Shown here: one piece after another, positions 17,159 through 26,490 of the stretch | Layout of the letters: each line of letters starts with the position of its first letter | Numbering within the stretch: position 1 is the stretch's first letter | Assembly: GCA_945903705.1 (NCBI GenBank) | Contig: CAMDOZ010000002.1 | Coordinates: forward strand, 1-64,000 | Direction of reading: 5' to 3' | DNA: 64,000 nt | Source: Fidelibacterota bacterium | GTDB taxonomy: Bacteria > Pseudomonadota > Alphaproteobacteria > Rhodospirillales > Rhodospirillaceae | Translations under genes and position numbers: made by a program | Notes under the pieces: model-generated | The model's database searches: none | The model's input: only the letters and a program-made list of their open reading frames with translations | Told to the model about the DNA's origin: nothing

Positions 17159-17192
17159 CCCATTGACACCCATGAAATCCCATGAGATACCA
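17159..17192 (-). promoter_or_regulatory. Array of four MraZ-box-like repeats
   Basis: Read on the plus strand, four consecutive 10-mers start with CCCAT or ACCAT: CCCATTGACA (17159), CCCATGAAAT (17169), CCCATGAGAT (17179) and ACCATTAAGG (17189). On the minus strand this is TGGG repeated at exactly 10-base intervals. In E. coli, MraZ binds TGGGN repeats spaced by five bases in front of its own gene, so these are the likely autoregulatory operators of the dcw cluster. The orientation is opposite to that of mraZ. Spacing and copies are seen directly; the binding role is inferred. Confidence 0.8.
17163..17191 (+). promoter_or_regulatory. Likely sigma-70 promoter of the dcw cluster
   Basis: A perfect -35 hexamer TTGACA (17163-17168) is followed after 17 bases by GATACC (17186-17191), a moderate -10 match. 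It lies inside the MraZ-box array, so bound MraZ would cover the polymerase site. This predicts a leader of about 97 bases before mraZ. The rest of 16963-17295 contains no gene I can support. Confidence 0.55.
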
Positions 17193-17295
17193 TTAAGGTC
17201 CAGGTTTAGGCATCGCCGACGCCCAATGTTTTCAATGGGTTGGGAGGTAAGCCTGCATCGGGACAAGGGGAACGAGCAGGACGGGCAGCTCGACG

Positions 17296-17733
17296 ATGAC
17301 TGCGTTCTTTGGGACGTACACCAACAAGATCGACAGCAAGGGACGGCTTTCCGTCCCTGCGCCGTTTCGCGCCGTCATCCAGGCGCGTGGCCGCACGTCC
17401 GTCGCGATCCATCCGTCCCTCTTCGAGCCCTGCCTGGAAGGCGCCGGCTATGACCGGTTCGAAAAGCTTCTGTCGGGCGTCGCCGACGGCTTCGTCTCGA
17501 CCGCCGGCGACGAAGCGGCCGAGCTGATCATGGAAGACTTGCGTGAACTCCCGTTCGACGGCGAAGGGCGCATCGTCCTTCCGGCCGAATTCATCGCCAA
17601 AGCTTCGCTGAAGGACCAAGCGTCCTTCGTGGGCCGCGGCTGGAAATTCCAAATCTGGGAACCTGCCGCCCTTACCGTCCTGCGCCAGGAAAAGCTGCGC
17701 CGCGTGGCCGCCAACCTCAAGGGTGGGACGTAA
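17296..17733 (+). CDS. mraZ: MraZ, transcriptional regulator of the dcw cluster
   Basis: A 145-residue DNA-binding protein made of two AbrB-like half-domains. Each has the DXXXR signature: IDSKGRLSVPAPFR near residue 12 and FDGEGRIVLPAEFI near residue 88. It forms ring-shaped oligomers in known cases and represses the dcw operon by binding repeats before its own gene; matching repeats are present at 17159-17192. It is first in the cluster and its TAA shares one base with the ATG of rsmH (TAATG). Confidence 0.96.
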   Translation: MTAFFGTYTNKIDSKGRLSVPAPFRAVIQARGRTSVAIHPSLFEPCLEGAGYDRFEKLLSGVADGFVSTAGDEAAELIMEDLRELPFDGEGRIVLPAEFIAKASLKDQASFVGRGWKFQIWEPAALTVLRQEKLRRVAANLKGGT

Positions 17734-18731
17734 TGACGACTTCCCACGAGTGGGACCCATCTGCCGACCCTGAACATATTCCGGTGCTGCTCGGAGAAGT
17801 CGTCGCTGCCCTCTCGCCTAAAGACGGCGGCACTTATGTAGATGGTACGTTCGGCGCGGGGGGTTATACCGTCGCCCTGCTCGAAGCGGCCCACTGCACC
17901 GTGTGGGCCATCGACCGCGATCCGGCAGCGCAAGGCCGCAGCGAAGCCCTGTCCCGCAAATATCCCCAGCGCTTGCACTTCGTGCCGGGCCGCTTCGGCG
18001 ATATGGCCGACCTTCTGGCCGAGCGCGGGGTGACGCAGGTGGACGGGGTCGCCCTCGATATCGGCGTCAGCTCCATGCAGATCGAAGACCGGGCCCGCGG
18101 CTTCTCGTTCCTGCGCGACGGCCCTCTGGACATGCGCATGGAACAGAACGGCCGGAGTGCGGCCGACATCGTCAATTCCTGGTCCGAGAAAGAACTCGCC
18201 GACACCATTTTCAACTACGGCGAAGAGCGTCATGCCCGCCGCGTCGCGCGTGCGATCGTCGCGGCGCGGGTCGAGCGGCCGTTTTCGCGCACGCTTCACC
18301 TGGCCGACGTCATCCGCGCCGAAGTGCGCCGGTCCAACGACGGCATCGATCCCGCCACCCGCACCTTCCAAGCCTTGCGCATCGTGGTGAACGACGAACT
18401 CGGTGAGCTCGAGCGGGGGTTACGCGCCGCCGAGCGGATGCTGCGCCCCGGCGGCGTGCTCGCGGTCGTCTCCTTCCACTCCCTGGAAGACCGCATCGTC
18501 AAAACCTTTCTGAAGTCCCGTTCCGACGTCGCGAGCCGCCCGTCCCGTCACACGCCCGCCAGCCTTGGCGCGGTTCCGGTCACGGCGACCTTCACCGCCA
18601 TCTCGCGCCGACCCGTCACCCCGTCGGATCGCGAACTCACCGGCAATCCGCGGGCGCGCTCGGCGCGCCTGCGCGTTGCCGAACGCACAAGTGCGCCGCC
18701 GCTCGCATCAGTGGCCGGAGGCCGCGCATGA
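17733..18731 (+). CDS. rsmH: 16S rRNA (cytosine-1402 N4)-methyltransferase
   Basis: Adds the N4-methyl group to C1402 of 16S rRNA with S-adenosylmethionine. The 332-residue protein has HIPVLLGEVVAAL at the start, the SAM motif VDGTFGAGGYT, AIDRDP, the family block VDGVALDIGVSSMQ with RGFSF, and the C-terminal FQALRIVVNDELGELE and SFHSLEDRIVK. The C terminus is rich in Arg and Pro. It overlaps mraZ by one base and ftsL by four (ATGA), consistent with translational coupling. Confidence 0.97.
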   Translation: MTTSHEWDPSADPEHIPVLLGEVVAALSPKDGGTYVDGTFGAGGYTVALLEAAHCTVWAIDRDPAAQGRSEALSRKYPQRLHFVPGRFGDMADLLAERGVTQVDGVALDIGVSSMQIEDRARGFSFLRDGPLDMRMEQNGRSAADIVNSWSEKELADTIFNYGEERHARRVARAIVAARVERPFSRTLHLADVIRAEVRRSNDGIDPATRTFQALRIVVNDELGELERGLRAAERMLRPGGVLAVVSFHSLEDRIVKTFLKSRSDVASRPSRHTPASLGAVPVTATFTAISRRPVTPSDRELTGNPRARSARLRVAERTSAPPLASVAGGRA

Positions 18732-19210
18732 GGCCGGTAACACTCATGTGGATTCCGCTGGCCGTTGCGGTCGGAGTCTCCATGTTCCTGCTCAAGTACA
18801 AAGTGCAGGCTTTAGAGGACGTGCTGGTCGCTAAACAGGCGCAGGTCGTACGCGACCGCGGCGCGATCCGGGTGCTCGAGGCCGAGTGGACCTATCTGAA
18901 CGACCCTGAGCGCCTGCGCCAGCTCAGCGGCGAATATCTCGGCTTCGGTCCGCCCGCGGTCATCAACATTGCCCACATCAGCGCGCTGCCGCTGCGCGGC
19001 GCCGCCGACGCAGCACCCGAAAGCGCGCCCGCCAAGCACAATCCTTTGGAAAACCTTACGCCTCAATTCCAAACCGAATTGCGGTCGCCGCCCGCGGCGC
19101 CCGCTCCCCGAAACCCCAGCGTCGTGTCGGTAGCTCTTGCCCGTCTGCAGCGCTTACTAGTTCCGACCGCCGCTGGGGCGACCTCATCTTCACCTGAGCG
19201 CCGCCAGTGA
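18728..19210 (+). CDS. ftsL: Cell division protein FtsL
   Basis: A 160-residue bitopic membrane protein of the FtsQLB divisome subcomplex. A short cytoplasmic start (MRPVTL) leads into one membrane helix (residues 7-22, WIPLAVAVGVSMFLLKY), then a periplasmic coiled coil (VQALEDVLVAKQAQVVRDRGAIRVLEAEW region) ending in the LNDPERLRQLSGEYLGF block typical of alphaproteobacterial FtsL. A Pro/Ala-rich tail of about 70 residues follows. Sequence divergence is normal for this family; position between rsmH and ftsI supports the call. ATGA overlap with rsmH. Confidence 0.9.
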   Translation: MRPVTLMWIPLAVAVGVSMFLLKYKVQALEDVLVAKQAQVVRDRGAIRVLEAEWTYLNDPERLRQLSGEYLGFGPPAVINIAHISALPLRGAADAAPESAPAKHNPLENLTPQFQTELRSPPAAPAPRNPSVVSVALARLQRLLVPTAAGATSSSPERRQ

Positions 19211-21096
19211 TCACCCGCCCGAAGAAACACCGTCCGTTTCTGTATCCCGGCGAGGAAGTCCGCCCCGCCGGTCAGGGCAAGCTGCGCCTCCACGGCATGA
19301 CCATGCATGCCATCGAAACCGGCCGTATGCGTCTGTTTGTGACGGCTGGATTGTTCGCGCTAGCGTTCTCGGCGATCGGTTTCCGTCTCGTGGACTTGAT
19401 GCTGGTCAGCGGTGGGCCGTCGGCGCGCATTGCCCGCACGGCGACTGCGCCGGTGCCGCTTGCAAGCCGCGCAGACATCATCGACCGCAACGGCGTCATC
19501 GTCGCGACCAACCTCCCCACGGTGAATCTCTTCGCCGACGCACAGAAGGTTCCCGACGCGCGTGCCGCCACCGGGAAGCTTCTCAAAATTCTGCCGGAGC
19601 TGAAATTTGACGACGTTCTGCGCCGCCTCAGCTCAGGCCAGCGATTCATCTATCTCGCTCGCCACCTGACGCCCCAGCGGCAGCAGGAGGTCAACGACAT
19701 CGGGATCCCAGGGTTCGGTTTCGAAGCCGCGCAGCGGCGCATTTATCCGCACGGCTCCCTGTTCTCGCATATCGTCGGCGCGACGGACGCGGACAACATC
19801 GGTGTGGCCGGCGTCGAGCGCACATTCAACGACTCGCTGACCGGAAAGCCGGAACCCTTGCGCCTTTCGCTCGACGTGCGCGTTCAGCACGTGGTGCGCG
19901 AGACTCTCGCCGCGTCCATTGCCCGTTACCGCGCGGTGGCCGGAAGTGCCGTGGTCATGGACGTTCGAAACGGCGAAATCGTTTCGCTCGTTTCGCTGCC
20001 GGACTTCGACCCCAAGGCCATGGGCACGGCTTCGACCGACGCGCGCTTCAACCGCGCGACCCTCGGCGTTTATGAAATGGGTTCGACCTTCAAGCTCTTC
20101 ACCGCCGCCATGGCGCTCGAAGAAGGAACCGCCGATCTCTCGTCCACCTACGACGCCAGCCAACCCATCAAGATCGGCCGGTATTCCATCGACGACTTCC
20201 ACGGCCTCAATCGCGTCGTCACGGTGCCCGAGATTCTGATCCACTCTTCGAACATCGGCGCCGCAAAGATGGCTCTGGCCGCTGGGACCGACGTGCAGCG
20301 GGCCTACATGAAGAAGCTGGGCCTCATGTCGCCCTTGCGCCTCGAGCTCCCCGAAGTCGGCACACCGCAATATCCGCAAACCTGGCGCGAGATCAACACC
20401 ATTACGGTCGCTTACGGCCATGGCATTTCTGTGACGCCGGTGCACGTGGTCAGCGGCGTTAGTGCACTTGTGAATGGCGGAACGCTTTTTGCGCCGACAC
20501 TTATTCATCGCGAGACAGCGCCGGACGGCGAGAAGGTTCTTTCGGAAAAGACCTCGCAGGCGATGCGCGCGCTGATGCGCCTCATCGTGGTCGACGGGTC
20601 CGGCCGTCAGGCCGACGCGCCCGGCTATCTGGTCGGCGGCAAAACCGGTACGCCGGAGAAGATTACATATCGCGGCGGCTACAATCAGTCTTCGCTGCAC
20701 ACCTCATTCGTGGCCGCCTTCCCTATCGACGCCCCGCGCTACGTGATCCTGGTCATGCTCGACGAACCGAAAGGCACACGCGAGACCGCGATGTACGCCA
20801 CAGCCGGCTGGAACTCGGCGCCTACCGTCAGCCGCATCGTCAGCCAGATCGGCCCGATGCTCGGCGTCTATCCGATGGGCCACGCCGACAGCTTCGAACC
20901 GCTCGCCTCACTGCTGCCGCTTTATAGCGGTAACAGCAATGAGTATGCCGCGCCGGTCGTGAAAGCCGTGGACACCCGCTCCGCGCCACCGGCGCCGCTC
21001 AAAACGGCGCAGCCGATCAACACCACGCCTGAAGATTCCATCGGCGCGCTGATCGAAAGCGCGCCGCTGACGGAGGGCGCCGGTGCGACTGAGTGA
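19207..21096 (+). CDS. ftsI: Peptidoglycan D,D-transpeptidase FtsI (PBP3)
   Basis: Septal class B penicillin-binding protein that crosslinks peptidoglycan at the division site. The 629-residue chain has a cytoplasmic N terminus of about 35 residues, one membrane helix (LFVTAGLFALAFSAIGF), a pedestal domain (RADIIDRNGVIVATNL) and a transpeptidase domain with the three active-site motifs: STFK with Ser293, SSN at 347-349 and KTGT at 479-482. A Pro/Ala-rich tail follows. It begins four bases before the ftsL stop and ends inside murE (14-base overlap). Confidence 0.97.
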   Translation: MITRPKKHRPFLYPGEEVRPAGQGKLRLHGMTMHAIETGRMRLFVTAGLFALAFSAIGFRLVDLMLVSGGPSARIARTATAPVPLASRADIIDRNGVIVATNLPTVNLFADAQKVPDARAATGKLLKILPELKFDDVLRRLSSGQRFIYLARHLTPQRQQEVNDIGIPGFGFEAAQRRIYPHGSLFSHIVGATDADNIGVAGVERTFNDSLTGKPEPLRLSLDVRVQHVVRETLAASIARYRAVAGSAVVMDVRNGEIVSLVSLPDFDPKAMGTASTDARFNRATLGVYEMGSTFKLFTAAMALEEGTADLSSTYDASQPIKIGRYSIDDFHGLNRVVTVPEILIHSSNIGAAKMALAAGTDVQRAYMKKLGLMSPLRLELPEVGTPQYPQTWREINTITVAYGHGISVTPVHVVSGVSALVNGGTLFAPTLIHRETAPDGEKVLSEKTSQAMRALMRLIVVDGSGRQADAPGYLVGGKTGTPEKITYRGGYNQSSLHTSFVAAFPIDAPRYVILVMLDEPKGTRETAMYATAGWNSAPTVSRIVSQIGPMLGVYPMGHADSFEPLASLLPLYSGNSNEYAAPVVKAVDTRSAPPAPLKTAQPINTTPEDSIGALIESAPLTEGAGATE

Positions 21097-22576
21097 ACTG
21101 CTTGAGGAACTAGGGATGGATGCCCGCGCGTTGAAGGATCTGGATATCACGGGGCTGACCGCGGACTCTCGCGCTGTGCGGCCGGGCTATCTGTTCGCCG
21201 CGCTGCCGGGTTCCAAGATGGATGGCCGCAGCTACATCGGCGATGCGGTGAAGCGCGGTGCCTGCGCCGTGCTCGCTCCTCCCGGAACCGAACTCGGCAA
21301 TGCCATGTACGTCGAGGGGGCCGATGCCAAAGGAAACCACGTCCGCCTGATCACCGACAGCAATCCGCGCCGCCGCTTCGCGTTGATGGCCGCGCGTTTC
21401 TTCGCTGCCCAGCCCGACATTGTCGCCGCGGTCACCGGCACCAACGGCAAGACCTCGACCGCGCATTTCACGCAACAGCTTTGGACCCACCTTGGCTACA
21501 AGGCGGGGTATCTCGGCACCTTGGGCGCTTCCGCGCCCAGTATTCGCATCGAAGGGAGCCTTACGACTCCCGACCCTGTCGTCCTGCACGGACTTCTCGC
21601 CGAGATGGCAAAGCAAGGGGTCACCCACGCCGCCATCGAGGCCTCGAGTCACGGGCTGCATCAATTCCGCGTCGACGGAATCAAGATTGCGATCGCGGGT
21701 TTCACCACCTTCACCCGTGATCATCTCGACTATCACGGCTCCATGGCCGCCTACCTCGCCGCCAAGCTACGCTTGTTTTCAGATGTGATGATCGCGGGCG
21801 GCATCGCCGTTCTGAACGCCGATACACCGGAATTCCATGCGTTCGAATCAACGTGCCGTATGCGCGGCCATCGCGTCATCAGCTACGGCAAGCAAGGCGA
21901 GACGCTGCGCCTGACCGGCATAACCGTTGAAGGCGACGCGCAGGTCCTCGACCTCCTCGCGCTCGACAAGGACTATCGCGTCCGCCTGCCGCTCGCCGGT
22001 TCGTTCCAAGTCGGGAACGCGCTGTGCGCCCTCGGCTTCGTGCTGGCCGCGGGCGCCGACCCTGATCGCGCCATCGCCGCCCTGGAATGCCTCACGGGTG
22101 TGCCCGGCCGCATGCAGCGCGTCGGATTTCACGCGAGCGGCGCGCCGGTCTATGTCGACTACGCGCACACGCCCGATGCTTTGGAAACCGCCCTCCTCGC
22201 GCTTAAGCCGCACGCCGCGCGCAATCTGGTTGTGGTCTTCGGCTGCGGCGGCGACCGCGACCGCGGCAAGCGCCGCATGATGGGCGAGATCGCGCAGCGT
22301 CTCGCGAACGATGTCTATGTCACCGACGACAACCCGCGCACCGAGGAGGCGAGCCAGATTCGCGCAGAAGTGATGCAAGGCTCGCCGAACGCAAGGAATA
22401 TCGGCAACCGCTCCGAAGCCATCGCCCTGGCAGTGAACGGCCTCAAGCCGGGTGATGTGCTCCTGCTCGCCGGCAAAGGCCACGAGACCGGTCAGATCGT
22501 CGGCACGACCGTCATTCACTTCAGCGACGTCGAAGAAGCGCAGCGCGCCCTCGGCCTGGGGGGAGCGACGTCATGA
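21083..22576 (+). CDS. murE: UDP-MurNAc-tripeptide synthetase
   Basis: ATP-dependent ligase adding meso-diaminopimelate to UDP-MurNAc-L-Ala-D-Glu in the cytoplasm. A GTG start (21083) is preceded by GGAGGG. The 497-residue protein shows the ligase P-loop AVTGTNGKTST, the acceptor-binding EASSHGLHQFRV, FTRDHLDYHG with the Mg-binding residues, and VYVDYAHTPDALE. DNPRTEEASQI matches the DNPR motif that selects meso-diaminopimelate over lysine, as expected in a Gram-negative. Overlaps ftsI by 14 bases and murF by four. Confidence 0.97.
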   Translation: MRLSELLEELGMDARALKDLDITGLTADSRAVRPGYLFAALPGSKMDGRSYIGDAVKRGACAVLAPPGTELGNAMYVEGADAKGNHVRLITDSNPRRRFALMAARFFAAQPDIVAAVTGTNGKTSTAHFTQQLWTHLGYKAGYLGTLGASAPSIRIEGSLTTPDPVVLHGLLAEMAKQGVTHAAIEASSHGLHQFRVDGIKIAIAGFTTFTRDHLDYHGSMAAYLAAKLRLFSDVMIAGGIAVLNADTPEFHAFESTCRMRGHRVISYGKQGETLRLTGITVEGDAQVLDLLALDKDYRVRLPLAGSFQVGNALCALGFVLAAGADPDRAIAALECLTGVPGRMQRVGFHASGAPVYVDYAHTPDALETALLALKPHAARNLVVVFGCGGDRDRGKRRMMGEIAQRLANDVYVTDDNPRTEEASQIRAEVMQGSPNARNIGNRSEAIALAVNGLKPGDVLLLAGKGHETGQIVGTTVIHFSDVEEAQRALGLGGATS

Positions 22577-24006
22577 GTGCCTTGTGGACGGCGAAAGACG
22601 TCGCTGCAGCTACCGGCAGCACGTCGAAGGGTTCGTGGACGGCGAGCGGCGTATCGATCGATAGCCGTAGCGTCGCGAAGGACGACTTGTTTGTGGCCCT
22701 GCAGGGCCCGAATTTCGACGGGCACGATTACGTCGTTCAGGCGCTGGAAAAAGGCGCCGCTGCCGCGCTTGTTCATCGCGCGATCAAGGACTCCGACAGT
22801 TACCATGATCGCCTGATAGTGGTTAAGGATACGTTTCTCGCGCTACAGGATTTGGCGAAAGCCGCGCGGGCCCGTACCAGCGCTCGTATCATCGCTGTGA
22901 CGGGTAGTGTCGGGAAGACCGGCACCAAGGAAGCCCTCAAGCTCGGGCTTTCCGTGCAAGGAAAGACCCACGCCAGCGAAGGCAATCTCAACAATCATTG
23001 GGGCGTGCCGTTATCACTGGCCCGCATGCCGGCCGACACCAAGTTCGGCGTGTTCGAGCTCGGCATGAACCACGCCGGCGAAATTGCGCCGCTCTCGAAG
23101 TTTGTGCGCCCGCACGCGGCCATCATCACGACGGTGGAAGCGGCTCACCTCGAGTTCTTCAACTCTGTCTCCGAGATCGCCGACGAGAAAGCCGCGATCA
23201 TGGCGGGCCTCGAGCCCGGCGGCGCCGTGATCCTGCCGCGCGACAATCCGCACTATGCGCGCCTTACCGCCGCCGCCAAGGCATACAAGTGCGAGAACGT
23301 CATCAGCTTCGGCACGGGCGGTGCGGCTCCGGCGAGTCTGGTCGCCTGGTCGCTGACGCCCGACGGCACCCAGGTGGCCGCCGAGTTCGACGGCCGGCGC
23401 ATTACCTATGACATGATCGTCAGCGGGCGCCATTGGGCGCTGAACAGCGTCGCCGCCCTCGCGGCCGTGAAGTCCATCGGCGCGGACTATCATCTTGCCG
23501 CCGGCGCGCTCGCCAAACTTGCAGCGCCGATTGGCCGCGGTGCGCGGACGCGCGTCGCCGTCGATGGCGGCGCGATCATGGTGATCGACGAAAGCTACAA
23601 CGCAAGCCCGGCCGCCGTCCGCGTTCTGGCCGAGACGCTCGCGCAAATGCACCAACCCGTCGGCGGCACCCGCGGCGGGCGCCTGATCATGGTCCTGGGC
23701 GACATGCTCGAGCTCGGCACGGCGGCGCAGGCGCTGCACGCCGATCTCGCGGAGAGTTTGAAGCTCGCCGACATCCATCTGGTTTTTACCGCGGGCACAT
23801 TGACGAAACATCTCCAGGACGCCCTGCCGCGCCAGATGCGCGGCGGCCACGCGCCCGATTCAAAAGCGCTCGTGCCGCTGGTGCTCAATGCCGTGCGCGC
23901 GGGCGATGTCGTCGCCATCAAGGGTTCGCACAGCAGCCACATGGATGTGGTCGTGGCCGCCTTGCGCGCGCTCAAGCCCACACCCAAAGCCGCCAACGGG
24001 AACTAG
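22573..24006 (+). CDS. murF: UDP-MurNAc-tripeptide:D-Ala-D-Ala ligase
   Basis: Completes the pentapeptide by adding D-Ala-D-Ala to UDP-MurNAc-tripeptide. The 477-residue protein carries [18 protein letters not shown] near the N terminus, the P-loop [15 protein letters not shown], the asparagine-rich [19 protein letters not shown] segment, [15 protein letters not shown], and the C-terminal [14 protein letters not shown] and LGDMLELG blocks. The ATG overlaps the murE stop (ATGA); four bases separate it from mraY. Confidence 0.97.
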   Translation: MSALWTAKDVAAATGSTSKGSWTASGVSIDSRSVAKDDLFVALQGPNFDGHDYVVQALEKGAAAALVHRAIKDSDSYHDRLIVVKDTFLALQDLAKAARARTSARIIAVTGSVGKTGTKEALKLGLSVQGKTHASEGNLNNHWGVPLSLARMPADTKFGVFELGMNHAGEIAPLSKFVRPHAAIITTVEAAHLEFFNSVSEIADEKAAIMAGLEPGGAVILPRDNPHYARLTAAAKAYKCENVISFGTGGAAPASLVAWSLTPDGTQVAAEFDGRRITYDMIVSGRHWALNSVAALAAVKSIGADYHLAAGALAKLAAPIGRGARTRVAVDGGAIMVIDESYNASPAAVRVLAETLAQMHQPVGGTRGGRLIMVLGDMLELGTAAQALHADLAESLKLADIHLVFTAGTLTKHLQDALPRQMRGGHAPDSKALVPLVLNAVRAGDVVAIKGSHSSHMDVVVAALRALKPTPKAANGN

Positions 24007-24010
24007 AATC

Positions 24011-25093
24011 ATGTTCTATCTTCTGTCCCAGCTCTCCGCCGACTTTCCCGCGTTCAACGTCTTTCGTTACCTGACGTTCCGCACCGGCGGGGCGGTGATC
24101 ACGGCGCTCCTAGTCGCTTTCGTGTTCGGCCCGGCGATCATCCGCTGGCTGAAGCGGCAACAGGGCTACGGCCAGCCGATCCGTACCGACGGCCCCCAGA
24201 GTCACCTGATCAAGCAAGGCACGCCGACCATGGGCGGCGCGATGATGCTGCTCGGGATCACGATCGCCACCCTGCTGTGGGCCGACCTCTCCAACCGCTA
24301 TGTGTGGGCCGTCATGAGCGTGACGCTCGGCTATGGCCTCATCGGGTTTCTCGACGACTACCGCAAAGTCACCAAGCGCTCCTCCGCCGGCGTCGCGGGC
24401 AAGTCGAAGCTCATCCTCGAGATCCTCCTTGCCGGCGCGGCCGCCTATTGGATTACGACCATCGCAGCGCCCGATCTTTCCGGAAACCTCACGGTGCCGT
24501 TCTTCAAGGACGTGCTGCTCGACCTAGGCATCATGTACGTTCCCTTCGCGATATTCGTGATTGTCGGCGCCGCCAACTCCGTGAACCTCACCGATGGTCT
24601 TGATGGCCTTGCTATCGTTCCGGTCATGATCGCCGCGGGCGTCTTCGTGGTGATCTCCTACCTCATCGGGAACATCGTCTTTGCGAATTACCTGCAGGTC
24701 CACTACGTGGTCGGTGCCGGTGAGCTCGCGGTGTTCTGCGGCGCCATCGTCGGGGCCGGTCTCGGCTTTCTCTGGTTCAACGCGCCGCCGGCCATGGTGT
24801 TCATGGGCGACACCGGATCGCTCGCCCTCGGCGGAGCGCTCGGTTCCGTCGCGGTGGTGACGAAGCATGAAATCGTGCTCGCCATCGTCGGCGGCCTGTT
24901 CGTGCTCGAGACGGTGTCGGTCATCGTCCAGGTCGCGTCCTTCAAGCTCACGGGCAAGCGCGTCTTCCGCATGGCGCCGCTCCACCATCACTATGAAGAA
25001 AAAGGCTGGGCTGAGCCCACCATCGTCATCCGGTTCTGGATCATCGCCGTAATCCTCGCCGTCGCCGGCCTCGCGACGTTGAAGTTGAGGTGA
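24011..25093 (+). CDS. mraY: Phospho-MurNAc-pentapeptide transferase (lipid I synthase)
   Basis: Integral membrane enzyme transferring phospho-MurNAc-pentapeptide to undecaprenyl phosphate. Start [13 protein letters not shown] gives 360 residues, the standard length, with about ten membrane helices. Catalytic-site blocks: [21 protein letters not shown] with the Asp pair, [27 protein letters not shown] and [12 protein letters not shown] with the histidine cluster. The nucleotide-sugar intermediates are made by the Mur ligases encoded on both sides. Confidence 0.97.
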   Translation: MFYLLSQLSADFPAFNVFRYLTFRTGGAVITALLVAFVFGPAIIRWLKRQQGYGQPIRTDGPQSHLIKQGTPTMGGAMMLLGITIATLLWADLSNRYVWAVMSVTLGYGLIGFLDDYRKVTKRSSAGVAGKSKLILEILLAGAAAYWITTIAAPDLSGNLTVPFFKDVLLDLGIMYVPFAIFVIVGAANSVNLTDGLDGLAIVPVMIAAGVFVVISYLIGNIVFANYLQVHYVVGAGELAVFCGAIVGAGLGFLWFNAPPAMVFMGDTGSLALGGALGSVAVVTKHEIVLAIVGGLFVLETVSVIVQVASFKLTGKRVFRMAPLHHHYEEKGWAEPTIVIRFWIIAVILAVAGLATLKLR

Positions 25094-25098
25094 TGCGA

Positions 25099-26490
25099 AT
25101 GGTTCCCACCCCTCGTTATGCAGGTGAGCGCGTGCTGGTGATGGGCCTCGGCAAGTCCGGGCTGTCCGCGGCCGCGTCCTTGCGTGCGAGCGGCGCTGAA
25201 GTGCAGGTGTGGGACGACAAGCCCGCGCAAGTGCAGGAAGGCGCTGCGCGCGGGTTCAGCGCGTTTGACGGCGCTAAAATGAATCTCGAGGGCATGCGCG
25301 CCGTCGTATGGAGTCCGGGCATCCCGCACACGCTGCCCAAGGCCCATCCTCTGGCGACCCGCGCCCGCGCTGCCGGCGTGACGCTTACCTGCGATGTCGA
25401 TCTCCTGGTCGAGGCGCAAACCGACGCCACGGTCGTCGGCATCACCGGCACCAACGGGAAGTCCACGACTACGGCGCTCACCGCCCATGTCTTCAAGAAC
25501 GCCGGGCGCAAGACCGCCGTCGGCGGCAATATCGGCATCCCGGCGCTCGAGCTCGAGCCGCTCGGCCTTGGCGGCACCTACGTGCTCGAGCTTTCGTCCT
25601 ATCAATTGGAGCTGATGCCGCACCTTCATTGCGACACGGCCGTGCTGCTCAACATCACGCCCGACCATCTCGACCGCCACGGCGGCCTTGAGGGGTATAT
25701 CGCGGCGAAGCGCCGCATCTTCTCCTATCAACGCCACCCGCGCACCGCGATCGTCGGCATCGACGATCCGCATTGCGCCGCCTTGTGCCGCGCCTTGCGC
25801 GACGACGGCCTGCATACGGTCATCCCTGTTTCAGTGCAGGGGCCGGCGCCCGGCGGCTTCCATGTCGCGAACGGCGTTCTCATCGACGCGACCGGTTCGC
25901 GTCCGGCGGAAATCGTCGACCTCAAGACCATTGCCCGCTTGCCCGGCGCCCACAATTGGCAAAACGCCGCCGCTGTCGCCGCTGTCGCCCATACCCATGG
26001 ACTGTCGCAGGCCCAGCTCGTGGCAGGCTTGCGGACATTCCCGGGCCTCAAGCACCGGCAAGAGCTCGTCGGAACGGTCGCGAACGTCTCGTTCATCAAC
26101 GATAGCAAGGCGACCAATGCGGACGCCGCCGAAAAGGCGCTGCTCTGCTACGACAACATTTATTGGATCGCCGGCGGCGTCGCCAAAGAAGGCGGTATCG
26201 CGCCCCTCGCGCCTCTTTTTCCGCGCATCCGTCATGCGTTCCTGATCGGCGAAGCCGCCGACACGTTCGCCGACACGCTCGAAGGCAAGGTTCCCTACGC
26301 CCTTTACGAAGATATGGAATCGGCCATCGAAGAGGCCGGTGAGATGGCGCTCAAGAACAAGCTGCCGGGCGCGACGGTCCTCTTGTCGCCGGCCTGCGCC
26401 TCCTTCGACATGTTCAAGAGCTTTGAAGAACGCGGCGACCGCTTCCGCGACGAAGTGCGCGAGCTGTGGCCGGAGGCCGTAGCGCAATGA
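25099..26490 (+). CDS. murD: UDP-MurNAc-L-Ala:D-Glu ligase
   Basis: Adds D-glutamate to UDP-MurNAc-L-Ala. I chose the ATG at 25099 (MVPTPRYAGERVLVMGLGKSG) because a GAGG sequence lies eight bases before it and homologs begin at this position; GTG at 25090 and ATG at 25093, overlapping the mraY stop, are in frame and add two or three residues. The 463-residue chain has the N-terminal Rossmann motif VMGLGKSGLSAA, P-loop GITGTNGKSTTTAL, GGNIGIPAL, LELSSYQLE, NITPDHLDRHG and the C-terminal NDSKATNADAAEKAL and LLSPACASFDMFKSFEERG. Confidence 0.96.
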   Translation: MVPTPRYAGERVLVMGLGKSGLSAAASLRASGAEVQVWDDKPAQVQEGAARGFSAFDGAKMNLEGMRAVVWSPGIPHTLPKAHPLATRARAAGVTLTCDVDLLVEAQTDATVVGITGTNGKSTTTALTAHVFKNAGRKTAVGGNIGIPALELEPLGLGGTYVLELSSYQLELMPHLHCDTAVLLNITPDHLDRHGGLEGYIAAKRRIFSYQRHPRTAIVGIDDPHCAALCRALRDDGLHTVIPVSVQGPAPGGFHVANGVLIDATGSRPAEIVDLKTIARLPGAHNWQNAAAVAAVAHTHGLSQAQLVAGLRTFPGLKHRQELVGTVANVSFINDSKATNADAAEKALLCYDNIYWIAGGVAKEGGIAPLAPLFPRIRHAFLIGEAADTFADTLEGKVPYALYEDMESAIEEAGEMALKNKLPGATVLLSPACASFDMFKSFEERGDRFRDEVRELWPEAVAQ

